From: Neodiprion pinetum
Taxonomy: Eukaryota > Arthropoda > Insecta > Hymenoptera > Diprionidae
NCBI RefSeq assembly: GCF_021155775.2
Contig: NC_060238.1
Span: 519,001 to 583,000 of the forward strand
Length of the DNA stretch: 64,000 bases
Direction: 5' to 3'
Positions 1 through 10,609 of the stretch are shown here, piece by piece. A program made the position numbers and the translations under genes. The notes beneath the pieces were generated by a model, which worked only from the letters and a program-made list of their open reading frames with translations, made no database searches and was not told the DNA's origin. Numbering within the stretch: the first letter of the stretch is position 1; each line of letters begins with the position of its first letter.

Positions 1-160
1 ATATAACTCGTTCGTTACCTATACGTTATACAACGACACATGTCCCAAATATCTCGTCAATAGAACGTATTTATCATCTGCATACTGCGGGCACACCACA
101 TACACACATGCATACGAATTCTGATGTATGGTACATGCATATACAATGCCTAATTGATGC

Positions 161-178
161 GTGTGTGTGTGTGTGTGT
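161..178. repeat. (TG)n microsatellite
   Basis: Nine uninterrupted TG/GT units are read directly from the sequence. Confidence 0.9.
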
Positions 179-1219
179 CACACTGTACATAACAAATGAT
201 ATTGGCCTCTGCACGTTGTGTGTCTACAAATAAACATATCGATGTAGGTACGCGTAACAACAATCGAGATAAATCAATTGTTTCATAAAAGGAGTCCCTA
301 CCGAGTCAACTAACCAATTTCCCCCGCAATGTTTCTGTAACTATAATACACACAGCTATAGTTGCTAGCTCCAATTTTTGACGGAGGAGTTCCGCACTTT
401 TGTGAATACAAAAACTTGGAAAGAAGATCGGTAATCGGTCGTTTCACTGCACGTCAAGACGTTTTTTGTCCGACGAATAGGTGAAAAATCAAGAGTACGC
501 CAAAGTTAAATCTTCTTTCGAGCAAAAGAATCCCTATCGTATTACTAAGCAGTTTTAGCACACGTCTCGAAGTTCGCCGACATCCGAGAGCGCTCTCTCA
601 CCGTCCGCAAACGCTTCGTAGAAATCTTTCCTTGCTTCCGGCCGTGCCGGCTGTTCGTTGTCATCCCCACCCGCGAAATTTCTGAATTCAGCGATTCAAA
701 TTCCGTGACCGATCCGGCGGCACTTTTTTTAAAAATGATTATCACACACTCCGTAACGGCAATTCGCTTGTAAGTCCAACAACGCATGCAACGAATTCGT
801 CAAAAGTTGGATCCCGTACCGCATAGCAGTGCCCCACCTAAAACACTCATACATATCTATGACGCACCGTGCACCTGCAGTGTCCCTCCCCCGATTCCAC
901 CTAGGTGCTCGATGGCACATCATACCTACCTAAAATCGTACCCGGGTACCCGAATCCTGGCTGCGTCGTAGGCGAGCGAAGCAGCGTATTTAAACGAACA
1001 AGTAGATAAGCAAGTATAGTCGTCGAGAAACGTACGTGATGTAGTATATGCATAAATATCGATGTACGAATATGGTATGATTACGAATTTGTCACGTGTA
1101 TGTATATATATATATATGTAGTATATTTAGAAATTATATCTACCTGCATTATATAAATGAGAGGAGGAGATGAATGTTTTTGGAAGGTGATGAAAAAAAA
1201 AGAAAATAAAAGATAAAAA

Positions 1220-1235
1220 AAGAGAGAGAGAGAGC

Positions 1236-1268
<33 letters not shown>
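1220..1268. repeat. (GA)n microsatellite
   Basis: A nearly pure GA tract with two GC interruptions. It is the first of three GA-on-plus tracts in the window. Confidence 0.95.
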
Positions 1269-1270
<2 letters not shown>

Positions 1271-1352
1271 GTAAGACCGGGAGAAAATTGGCGTGCCTCA
1301 GGGACGAGCTGGTTTTCCAATACGTTGTTCGCCTTGTGTACTCCGAATCTAG

Positions 1353-1673
1353 ACACCCCGGCACTACGTGGTGCGCGACCTACCGGAAATCGGGGGCAGG
1401 ACCGCCCAGGAGCAGTACAGCTACTCGTACAGCAACACGAGCTCGACGAGCAGCTCCGCTGGGGACCCGCGATCCCGGCCCCAGCGATCCACCTACAACC
1501 AGGAGCACGTCGTCAAAAGGGAGAGCGGCCCCTACGGCAACTACTCGACGGAGAGGTCGAGCAGCTCTTCGACCGGCGGCGGCCCCGGCGGTTATCGCTC
1601 CACCTACGATTCCCACACCTCGGGTCGCCTACCCGGCGGCACAACCTACCGTCACTACTCCTACCGCGTCTAA
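1353..1673 (+). CDS. Terminal exon of an unrecognised Tyr/Ser/Thr-rich protein
   Basis: An AG acceptor at 1351-1352 opens a frame that begins TPRHYVVRDLPEIGG and runs to TAA at 1671-1673 (106 residues before the stop). Any in-frame start would lie upstream of the window or in an exon I cannot find. The tail is low complexity. It holds YSYSYS, TSSTSSS, a poly-Ser block, Gly/Pro-rich segments and a C-terminal YRHYSYRV. Codons are strongly G/C-ending, unlike the flanks, which supports real coding. A poly(A) signal AATAAA lies at 2144-2149. The exon could end a separate upstream gene, or it could be another alternative 3' end of the muscle-type locus that begins at 4417. I do not recognise the family. 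Confidence 0.6.
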   Translation, partial: TPRHYVVRDLPEIGGRTAQEQYSYSYSNTSSTSSSAGDPRSRPQRSTYNQEHVVKRESGPYGNYSTERSSSSSTGGGPGGYRSTYDSHTSGRLPGGTTYRHYSYRV

Positions 1674-2143
1674 CTCTCCCAAGCTCCTCGACCCGATATC
1701 ATCGTCGTCCTCCTCCTCCGCCGCATAGCCCCCGACTACCGCAGTTTGACAATTTCATCTCCCCTGCACCCCCTTTCCGCCATCATCCATCCACCGCCCA
1801 GCCCGCGATTCCCTCGCGTTCGAACTCACTCACAGTACCCAAATGCAGGATCGAAAGGTTCGTTCGCGTACCCACGCGCCTCCGATTCTTACGCGACGTG
1901 GCATCTCGATACGGTTGCCGATAAATCGCAATTGAACGTAAAATATAGATGAGAAGGGACAACCTTGTGTGTAACGTTTAATGCAGCAGCTGGTACTTTT
2001 GGTGAGGTCGAGATTAAATTTGTCCGAAACCCCGCACTGACCGTGGCTGTCCGATTTCACGATATTGTACCTACCTACACATTAGTACTACTGACCAACT
2101 TGTAAGCCTCGATATCCGATCCTCTGACAAGATCATTCATTCA

Positions 2144-2149
2144 AATAAA
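2144..2149 (+). terminator. Poly(A) signal AATAAA
   Basis: A canonical hexamer 471 nt after the stop codon at 1673. It is the first good signal downstream of that terminal exon. Confidence 0.5.
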
Positions 2150-2821
2150 CACGCCGATTACGGTGCGACTTGTTGATTCTTCGCTGCATTTAGATGGATT
2201 GCAAGAAAAAAAAAAAAACAGGAGAAAGAACAGAAAAAAAGTAGTAGAACTTGATGTGATCGCAGGATCGTTGCAAATCGCAAAAAATAAAAATATTTAA
2301 CACTGGCACGAGGATATTGCGGCGTATAATCTCGCTGTAATATAATGTAAACGTACAATAATTAACAAATCTTTTAGTCGCTATACTTACACGCATGTAA
2401 GCCTCAAATCCTCAAGCTCTTGAATCAAAATCAACGAGTATCGAAAATAACCGTCAAGTAGAAAAACAAATTACCGCAAAAAAACCCAAACACTATTAGG
2501 TACGCCACGTTTTGTAACTAACGATAGAAGAGAGTCGATGAAATTAATGACATATGAGAGTGGAAAAAAAAAAAAAAAACTTATTACGATTAATACCAAT
2601 ATTATAATGTAGCGCGAGCAGCGTAACAAAGTGTGTAAATGCTTGAAACCGGGCGAATGACGAATATATTAAGCTTAACACGATTAACACATGAGCCCGG
2701 TAAAATGCGTTAACGAACTTTCATTTTAACCCTGATAACATCACCTAACTATAGACACACAACGGGAAAATTGGCCAACTAGGATGGAAGTGTAGTTTTC
2801 GCAGTGTTATGTAATGCGTAG

Positions 2822-2845
2822 CGAGAGAGAGAGAAAGAGAGAAAC

Positions 2846-2924
<79 letters not shown>

Positions 2925-2929
2925 GAAGA
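2822..2929. repeat. (GA)n microsatellite
   Basis: About 100 bases of GA repeat with scattered GAAA interruptions. Both strands stay open through it (Ser-Leu or Glu-Arg repeats), so the open frames here are artefacts. Confidence 0.95.
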
Positions 2930-4416
2930 AAGAAATACCGACGCAATGCAAACGTGTTGCCTTCTTCGTTGTGATCGTTCCTCGTTTCGACATACATTTC
3001 TCGCCATTTAGACGGTGATTGAAATCCGTCAAAGGTGAACTACTCACTGCATACGTAGTACCGCCACTGCCCTCTTCCACTCCACGCACGGTGTATCGTG
3101 TATATACCATACGCGTCGCACACGCACCGCAGCATGTCCGTAGAGCCAAGAAAACCGAGATGGAATTATAGCTCGACGGATAAAATAAAACTGACAATGA
3201 GTGAAAATTAGCTAACCCTGTATTTATTTGTATCTATATTGTCTCCCATGTGATCCTCGCCCCTGACCGCCGCCGCCGGGGTAACGCAAATTCCACCGTT
3301 ATGAAATCTGCCTCGATATCTTGATCAACGCTACGCACGCAGAGTCCTACAGTACTACCTCTTTCCTCCGTCATTCAGGTGAGCAATATTCGTTAATATC
3401 TAGCCGTTGAAAGAAAAACTTCGATAAGCTGCGTCGACGTAGTCACGATCGATATTATAAGTAACGAGCAGTAAATCCGAAACCCACGAGAGAATGAAAG
3501 CGTAACGCCGCTTGACGACTAACGATAAACCATGCCGCAACTTCGGTGGGTTATTAGCGAACTTTTTCAAACTCGAGAGACGCTTGTCACACAGGTCTGC
3601 AAACAAAAAAACTGCACTGGTTTTTTTTCTAATACTGTTCCTCAGAGATTTTCCTCACTGAAACCGGGAAAAATACTCAAAAAGTAAGTTCCATCGCGTC
3701 AGGTTTTTTCTTGAACCCGTAATTGTAGTTTCGTTTTAAGTGAAACCACCGTTTAATTCGAAATCTGTGTTACATCCTATTCTCGATTCTATAAAACCTA
3801 TTCAAAAGTGATTTCTCACTTCCATTTAATACGTATTGGAGAGTGCAAGACTCGAGAACAAATACAAACAGAGTAGGAGAGAATGGAAATTTTATAAAGA
3901 AATTATTTGTTCAATTTTACAATAAATATTTTTTTAGTTCGATGTAATAAAATGGCGGATTTTTTCATTATTGGTATGCGTTTTTTATGCTAACATCTTG
4001 TATTTCGCAAAATACACGACACGTTTTTGAATTACAGCACGACGTGACGTAGGGAAATGAGAGTCATTTTTGGATTCAGCGAAGTCGGAAACATAATATT
4101 TTCCTAAAAAAAACATCCCATTCAGCCGAAGAAAATTATTTTTTTGCAGACCTGTGTTATTCGCTAGTATCCAGGTAGATCTGGAACTTAGACACACGTG
4201 CGCCGCAAAGCTAACCGCTTGTAATTCGCCCGAAAGGCGTGATCCCCTGTGTGTATAACATACCGTAACACCACGTTAAAGCATCTTTGCAACAAGACAC
4301 GTATTTGGCGAAGCTGACAATTTTCCGCCACGACTCGCTTGTAATCCATACCTATACGCAGACAAGCCTCGACGCACAGAGAACAACACGTAGAATTAAA
4401 AGAATCGTATCACCAG

Positions 4417-7400
4417 GTGAGGTCGTATCCTCATATGCCGTACGTGGCGCACAAAAGGCTAGTGACATTTGTCCACACGCCCGTACACACCATCTACCAC
4501 ACGGGAACACCGCTACCCATCAGGATTCACTCGCGGGTAAGGCCGAGCGTTTTGGCCGCCGAATACAACAGGATACGGGACCTTCCGAGGTCCTCGAGCG
4601 CGTCCTACACCGAGAGATACCTGAACTCGAAAGACAGCATCGTAAGTTACAATCAATCTGCACACATTTTACACCCACTCACACGCAGCGTACATGCGTA
4701 TATATGTCGTACATGCCCACGTCCTACGTCGTATGAGTGTCGGAATACGGTGGGAGCAGAGATCGGCGAGTTGGCGCATCGTACAAGATTGTACATCGGG
4801 GTAGCGGGGGTAATCGGGGATTAGCCCGTGGACGACGAGTCGCGGTGAAGCGGTGTAATAAATTCTCTTCTTTCTCCAGCTCTTCGACGACGAGGCCAGG
4901 CAGATACGCGCCAAGGCCGACGCCCTGCTTCGCCGTATCCACGTCTTCGTCCCCCGACTGCCGGCGAGGTAACGTATCCTTGGATCGAACGTCGTGACCT
5001 TTTACTTTTTTTTTTTTTTACACGCGTCGATCGCCGTAATCGACGCGCACCTTGTCCCCCAGCGATTTCCACGAGGACATCGTGCCGCTCGAGCGTCTGC
5101 GTAGCGACGACTACATCCGACGACTTCTCAGCGCTCGCAAGAACGTCCAGAAGGAAATGGAGCTCGCGCCCTGGTACACCGTCCCCGAACAGCGCAACCT
5201 CGGCAAGGGCCATCTCGCCTCCGTCCAGTACGTCGGAGGGAGGCCCCACTCGCGCAGGAGGCCCTACTTCAAGGTTGCCGACCTCAGGCCCACCGACATT
5301 CTGAACGACGTCAATCTCCTCAGCTTCTACAGCAAGAATCGGCAGGCCGCAGCTTACGCCTGTGAGTAGCCCTGCGGGGAGGTTGAATGCCGATCAATCG
5401 CGGACGACCGAATCCCGTCAGCGTCTCTGGCTCGCCTATTTTCTTCGCTCCAAGGCGTTGCCCGGGTCTTGTCGGATATCTGACGCTATATGTACACATT
5501 GTATACCCGTGTATCAGGGTGTTTCGGAAAGAGAGGAATTTCAGACTTTCCACCGCGACAACCCCTAGAAAGTTTTTTTGTTTGATCATAAGAAAGATTC
5601 TGTCAAAAAGATGAGCGTTCTACGTTACGCGGAGGATCGCGCTTGTTTGGTTTTTCATTTTATTCACATATTTTTCAATCAATGAGGAAACACGTTGCAG
5701 AAATTTTACAGTAGGTATCTTTCTTTCGATCCAATTATGGAGTGCCACGATTGAAAATCGGAAATTAATTTTTTTTGTGAAACACCCTACCGCGTGTAGA
5801 GGAAACTCTGCCTACAGTTGTGCGCCGATTCTTGGTGCGAATAAAATATGCGAACTGCGTTGACAATACACAATACACAATACACAATACACAATACACG
5901 ACACGACACCAACGACACGCGGATAGAATAACATTCACAATCAGTGCGAGGACGAGAGAGTGAAAGGGAGAATGAATTTTTGCAACTCCATACAACATTT
6001 CTCAATATGCGGTACACGCGTACTTATTGCAGGACACACGTACCCACGATGCGCGTACATTTGCATACGTATGTTTATGTGTGATACACGGTTATTTTTT
6101 GTTTTTTGCAGTTTGTTGTACGTACACGATTGAGTTGTTTTCCTTTTGACTTTTCTTGCATTTTATCGTGACTGTGTACGGTTTGCAAGGGATAGCTACA
6201 GCGATGAGATCGCATAGTGTAAAAATAAGCGCATATTTGAGAGTATAGAAGGGATGAAGTGGTAAACATATGACAGCTGATGAAGGAAAGAGGGAGAGGG
6301 AGAATAAAAGAAAACCCGGCCTCGTGACGCCGTAAACTGTGTGGATTTTTGGTTTTTGTCAACTTGCATTTTTTGTATGAACATTTTTTTGTGTTGCTGT
6401 GTAATTTGTTATACCTCTATTCATACACTTCTGTCTCTTACTGTGTCTAATTGTAGAGTGATAAAACGAAACGTTAATTTGTGTCTAAACAGTATAAAAA
6501 AAAAAACAATTACTGTACTCTAAAAGAAAAATTGTAATAGAAAATGACGCGTAACGAATATGGTGCAGTGAACTGTCACTTCGTCGTAATTCAGCCCACG
6601 TTGTAAACGAATTTCGTTACAATCATAACTCAAACATTTCCGCTCCGCCCGCGTTGACCGAAGGCACGCTTGTCGTACGTCGATGGGAAACACTTAAGCA
6701 ACGTTTCGGCAAACACCGCGGAAAATCGAATTATCACCGCTTGTTTATCGGGGGAAAAAAATCGTACCGGGGAGGAAAAACTTGAAACATTATCTGACCG
6801 GTGAATCTGTGTAATAACTATTGTCTGGGTATAGGGCACGTCTAGCGAGGTGTTCAGGTGATATCAGATCAGGGCACACGGGTGACACTTTTGGGAATAA
6901 AGTAGCAGTGGTTCGAGCGATATTTTGAACGTTTCAGGCCAGGGATGGAGAGAGCGTGTCCCCGAGCTGAACGAAGGTCCCGCTAAGTTGAAATCGGAAG
7001 AGGAAGCTCCCTTGCCCGAGCTGACGGAGGACTAGAGACACATCCTTGCCGATTCCATACCAACGACGACCGATCGAACATTCATTATCGCATACGCAAT
7101 TAAATTCTTTCGTATACAGCAGACAGTCGGCTGTCATATTCGTGTACAGAGGGATCTTAATTCAGGATGTGTTCAGTACAACATCTGTAATTAATTTCTC
7201 GACGCAAGACTTCAAGTTCGGCCAAGTGTTCGAGTTACACGAGACCCGTCATTAGATCGATGATTCCAACCGTGATTTTTTTTATCCCTCGACGAAAATT
7301 CGCCGCGACATGCATGTTCTCGATACCTGCATACCTACATGAATATTATACACACGATTCGAGATTACTGTAACACTTGCCCATGTTGTGTGAATTCGAT

Positions 7401-10400
7401 AGAAATTTGGTTGAAAACGAGATGAAAATAAAAATTACATTTAAAAAAGCCCAATATTACACTGGTTTCTTTAAACTGACATTGAATTCAATGTGTGACG
7501 ATGTCATGTGTCTGCCTGCACGTATGAGTATCTCTCTATACCTATATACCTATGCTTCGAGGTAAGCGTTTTTTTTATCTGCGTATCTTTATGTCGTTTT
7601 ATTGTTAGTAGTAACATGCGTCCGTTTATCAATAGTCACTTACGTTGTGGTGTGATAACGTCGTTCGAAGTTGATTAACAACAGTCCTGAATATCGTTCG
7701 TATTGTTTAAATATAATCAAACTTTTACTAATTGCACCGTTATTATATTCACATTTCCGTTAGTAATTATTATTCACATATCCGCAATCATGTCGCAATT
7801 CCTTACGATTGTATCCTCATATAAATTGTACCTATGATTTAATTGCTCACGTATATTTATTAATCCCTTATCATTAATCGTAGTTGGTGTTTCAGTAAAA
7901 CATTATATTCACATTATCATACGCCCGTTAAAGAAACAAGGATACGGGCGGCTTTGTGACCGTGATCACTTGACTCGTCTGTTACGCGTAGAAGTAATAA
8001 TTCGCACAAGATTACGGGAGAGGAGAAAAGTAGACCGAAGGAACAGCTTTATTTATATAATCCACAATTTGCATACCGTGAACTAAGCTATATCGACTTT
8101 GGACTGACTATTCGAAGGCTGCACTGTTACACGCGCGCATCTTGGCCCCTTTGTAACGTTTTGTGTGCTAGAGTACGTGACTAGTAGAATTACGTCACCA
8201 ATTAATATATATTAAATAACTCGGTCAATTCTACCGTAACACATAACATATAATTGTCGTACGTGTTTTCGCAGCTCCCGTAAGTCCTCTCACCGACAGA
8301 GAACAGCGAAAGGGTTAGTAGACACTACGGTACGCCGCATCCTCGATTACGCAAGCCTGCCCGGGCATCGCCACGGTTAATCCGCATACAGCGGTCGGGT
8401 GTCAAAATAGCGAACAGACGCCAGACCGCTACGCGAAATAGTAACCTTGGCGATTCTAAGGCCGGCTTACGAGACAGGCGTGACAATAGAATGTAGTTGA
8501 TGTCCCTCTGTCTGTTGGATTTCAGCACGAGCGATTGAACCCGAATGGACGTCAACGCCGGCGCCGGCGCCGCCGCAGAATGCTGCATGTAAGTGTGTCC
8601 AGACGTAAAACCAATGTCTTGTCCCCGGAACACAGAATGCGAATGAATTAATAATTTACCCCAGGCTCAAGCGTATCCCGTTCTCGGTCTTCCCAATTCT
8701 CTGTGTTTTTTAGCTCCTCCTCCGCCAGAGCCCGAGGAACCTGTTGTCGAGAAGAAGAAGGAAAAGAAGGAGAAAAAGGAGAAGAAGAAGGAGAAAGAGG
8801 GTAATTCCGAGTCCCGCGCCTTTCATCGACTTCGGTCAACTTGATTGAACCCACGTGTCAAATCCCTGTCGATGTCAAACCGTGATTAACAGTACAGAGA
8901 AATTGTATTTGTAATGACCTTATCGTTAGTTCAATCGTGCATACACTTGTATAGACGTTTCCTTGAATGCATAGATCGTAATTTTCGTACCGGAACGCGT
9001 GTCCCTCGGACAATTTTCAAAACACTCCGCAGCGTTTAGAATGCATCCCCGCGGGCATGTCGTTAGAATGTCGAAGACGAACATCTAAACGCAACCCGCA
9101 CCGCACGTACGCATTTTTCTTATAAGTATTTACGGACATTGCACATTATTCGTACGCATGCAGGAATCTACGAGGTACAGGTACCCGCGGACACGCTGTA
9201 ATAGGATACGACCACCATCCCCGTACGATTTTGAATAAAGGCTTGATATTAACGAGACGATTCACTGTACTTTGTGCAGATAGGATGACAGCCGCCGAGG
9301 AGGAGGCAGCGTTGAGGAGGGCCGAGGAATTCCTAGCGAAGCAAGCCGAAGAGGCTAGGTGAGTAAAAAACTATGCAAACGGTAACCAGCTCCCTCATGG
9401 AATTGATTCGCTAGCCTAGCCAACCGGCAATAACGATATAACCCTGAATCCGGCAGAATCGAGGCGGAAAGAAAACTGGCAGCTGAACAAGAGCGTCTCC
9501 GACTGGAACGAGAGGAGGAGGAGGCAAGAATCGCCCTGGAGAGGGCGCAGGAGGAGGCGGAGGCCGAGAGGAAACTCGAGGAGGCGAGACTCGAGGCTGA
9601 GCGAATCGAGGCGGAGAGGATAGCTCAGGAAGAAAGGTGCGTCGCGTTCGTATATCGCGTAGAATTTCGCAACGAAGCCTTGCCTTGGGGTACAAGCAGC
9701 GTTATACGTCTGCCATTGAATGTTACACGCCTGTTTGCGGGCAGTGCGAATGACTTGCAATGTTTCCTCAGTTTTTTCTTTATTTAAACGGCAAAATCTG
9801 CACGCCTCTTGGAGTAATTCTCTAGTAAATCGATTGTTATTGACGCACGACGATTTTGCGCAGATTGGCACTCGAAATTGCTGAGATCGCTGCCGCGGAA
9901 GCGGAGCAGGAGAGACTCGCGCTCCTGAAGAGGACCGAGGAGGAACACAAGAAGCAGCAGGAGGAAGAACGCTTGGCCGCTGAGGCTGCAGCCGCCGCAG
10001 CGGAGGCTTTGGCCGCGGAAGAGGCTCAGCTTGCTCAGGACGCGCTCGACGAGGCTCAGAGAACCCAGCAGGAACAGGAGGAGCGGCAGGATGAGACGAT
10101 CGTCGACGAGGAGCCTCAGGTGCGTCGGCTTATCGTTAGTGGAGAGTGATCGGTAAATTTGGGAATATCGTTTTAGACGGTGTTCTCGAATCGAATTCGT
10201 ATGAATATTCATTTTCGTGCGGTACGATTTTGGGCCGAGAATAGGTATGATCGTTCGAAAGTTTAAGAATTTTTTTTTACCTGAAAATGCAGAAGACAAA
10301 TCTGGCGCATAAAGTGAATGACAAAATGAAAGGGTGCTGCCACTGAAGTGGCTTCTGTGACTGAAAGGGTTATAAGATGATCTTCACGAACTTCTCTCGC

Positions 10401-10609
10401 ATTTTTGCGCTGTGCAGATCGACGAGGTTGCCGCCAACGCGGATGACGAGGCCAACGCCGGAGCTGAAACGTTCGTCGAGGAGCCGGTCGACGTCGAGGG
10501 TGGCGACAGCAGACCGGAGGAGGATCCGGTCGTCGATAACGACGTACCGCAGATCGAGGAGGTCACTTCCGGCGGGGAGGATATCTGGGGGGACAAAGAG
10601 GACGCGTAA
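4417..10609 (+). CDS. Muscle-type coiled-coil protein (myofilin-like?), long isoform
   Basis: Eight exons join in phase: 4417-4641, 4880-4968, 5063-5361, 8714-8800, 9280-9358, 9457-9636, 9864-10119 and 10418-10609, ending TAA. Together they code 468 residues. The first exon may start at ATG 4435 (MPYVAHKRL) or be joined to upstream exons. The N-terminal ~200 residues are basic and Tyr/Pro-rich (YHTGTPLPIRIHSRVRPS, RPYFKVADLRP) and look globular or filament-binding. Next comes a PPPPEPEE hinge with a Lys/Glu block (KKEKKEKKEKKKEKE). A long Ala/Glu/Arg/Gln single-helix or coiled-coil follows, ending in an acidic tail that closes GGEDIWGDKEDA. Family identity is inference: the layout and the short isoform recall insect myofilin, but I could not confirm this. 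The poly(A) signal is at 10636-10641. Confidence 0.75.
5516..5788. mobile_element. Candidate MITE, 273 bp, TIR AGGGTGTTTC
   Basis: A 10-bp perfect terminal inverted repeat is visible: AGGGTGTTTC at 5516-5525 and GAAACACCCT at 5779-5788. The interior is AT-rich and has no coding capacity. CGTGTA occurs just outside both ends (5508-5513 and 5793-5798) and may be a target-site duplication if the element extends a few bases past the TIRs. This would be a non-autonomous DNA transposon. No family is assigned. Confidence 0.55.
5863..5897. repeat. Five tandem copies of ACAATAC
   Basis: A perfect 7-bp unit is repeated five times, immediately followed by ACG ACACGACAC-type sequence. Confidence 0.9.
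6938..7035 (+). CDS. Alternative 3' terminal exon, short isoform of the 4417 gene
   Basis: This exon lies in the 3.3 kb intron after the exon ending 5361. That exon ends in phase 1 with a T. A good acceptor (gtttcag, AG 6936-6937) opens a phase-matched frame. The junction codon is TGC, and the frame then reads QGWRERVPELNEGPAKLKSEEE and ends APLPELTED before TAG at 7033-7035. The product would be about 230-236 residues with a short acidic tail instead of the 230-residue coiled-coil. An AATAAA at 7427-7432 could serve as its poly(A) signal. The frame has no start codon of its own, so simple open-frame searches miss it. Confidence 0.6.
8275..8318 (+). CDS. Possible third alternative terminal exon of the 4417 gene
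   Basis: An acceptor (gttttcgcag, AG 8273-8274) followed in the same phase gives SPVSPLTDREQRKG and a TAG stop at 8316-8318. It starts with the same Ser-Pro as the long-isoform exon at 8714. It is only 14 codons long, so a chance frame is quite possible. Confidence 0.3.

Larger units (their letters stand above)
1..1352. other. Non-coding, probable intron or intergenic sequence
   Basis: I see no supportable exon here. The stretch holds a (TG)9 run at 161-178 and a (GA)n tract at 1220-1268. The short open frames have no splice context and no protein-like composition. The end of this region acts as the intron before the terminal exon at 1353. Confidence 0.5.
1674..4416. other. 3' UTR and intergenic or intronic sequence
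   Basis: The first ~500 bases are probably the 3' UTR of the exon ending at 1673 (AATAAA at 2144-2149). The rest has no supportable exon. It contains a long (GA)n tract at 2822-2929 and several poly-A runs. Confidence 0.5.
5362..8713 (+). other. Large intron with alternative ends and a MITE
   Basis: This is the intron between the shared 5' exons and the coiled-coil exons. Apart from the terminal exon at 6938-7035 and the weaker candidate at 8275-8318, it holds a ~273 bp terminal-inverted-repeat element and a 7-bp tandem repeat at 5863-5897. No other coding sequence is supported. Confidence 0.6.

Noticed and set aside
2745..3197. 150-codon minus frame with Ser-Leu repeats
   Set aside because: An artefact of the (GA)n tract, which has no stop codon in several frames on either strand.
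8275..8279. 5-nt microexon CTCCC between good splice sites
   Set aside because: Using it shifts the next exon at 8714 out of its Pro/Glu/Lys frame. The read-through terminal exon is the better reading.
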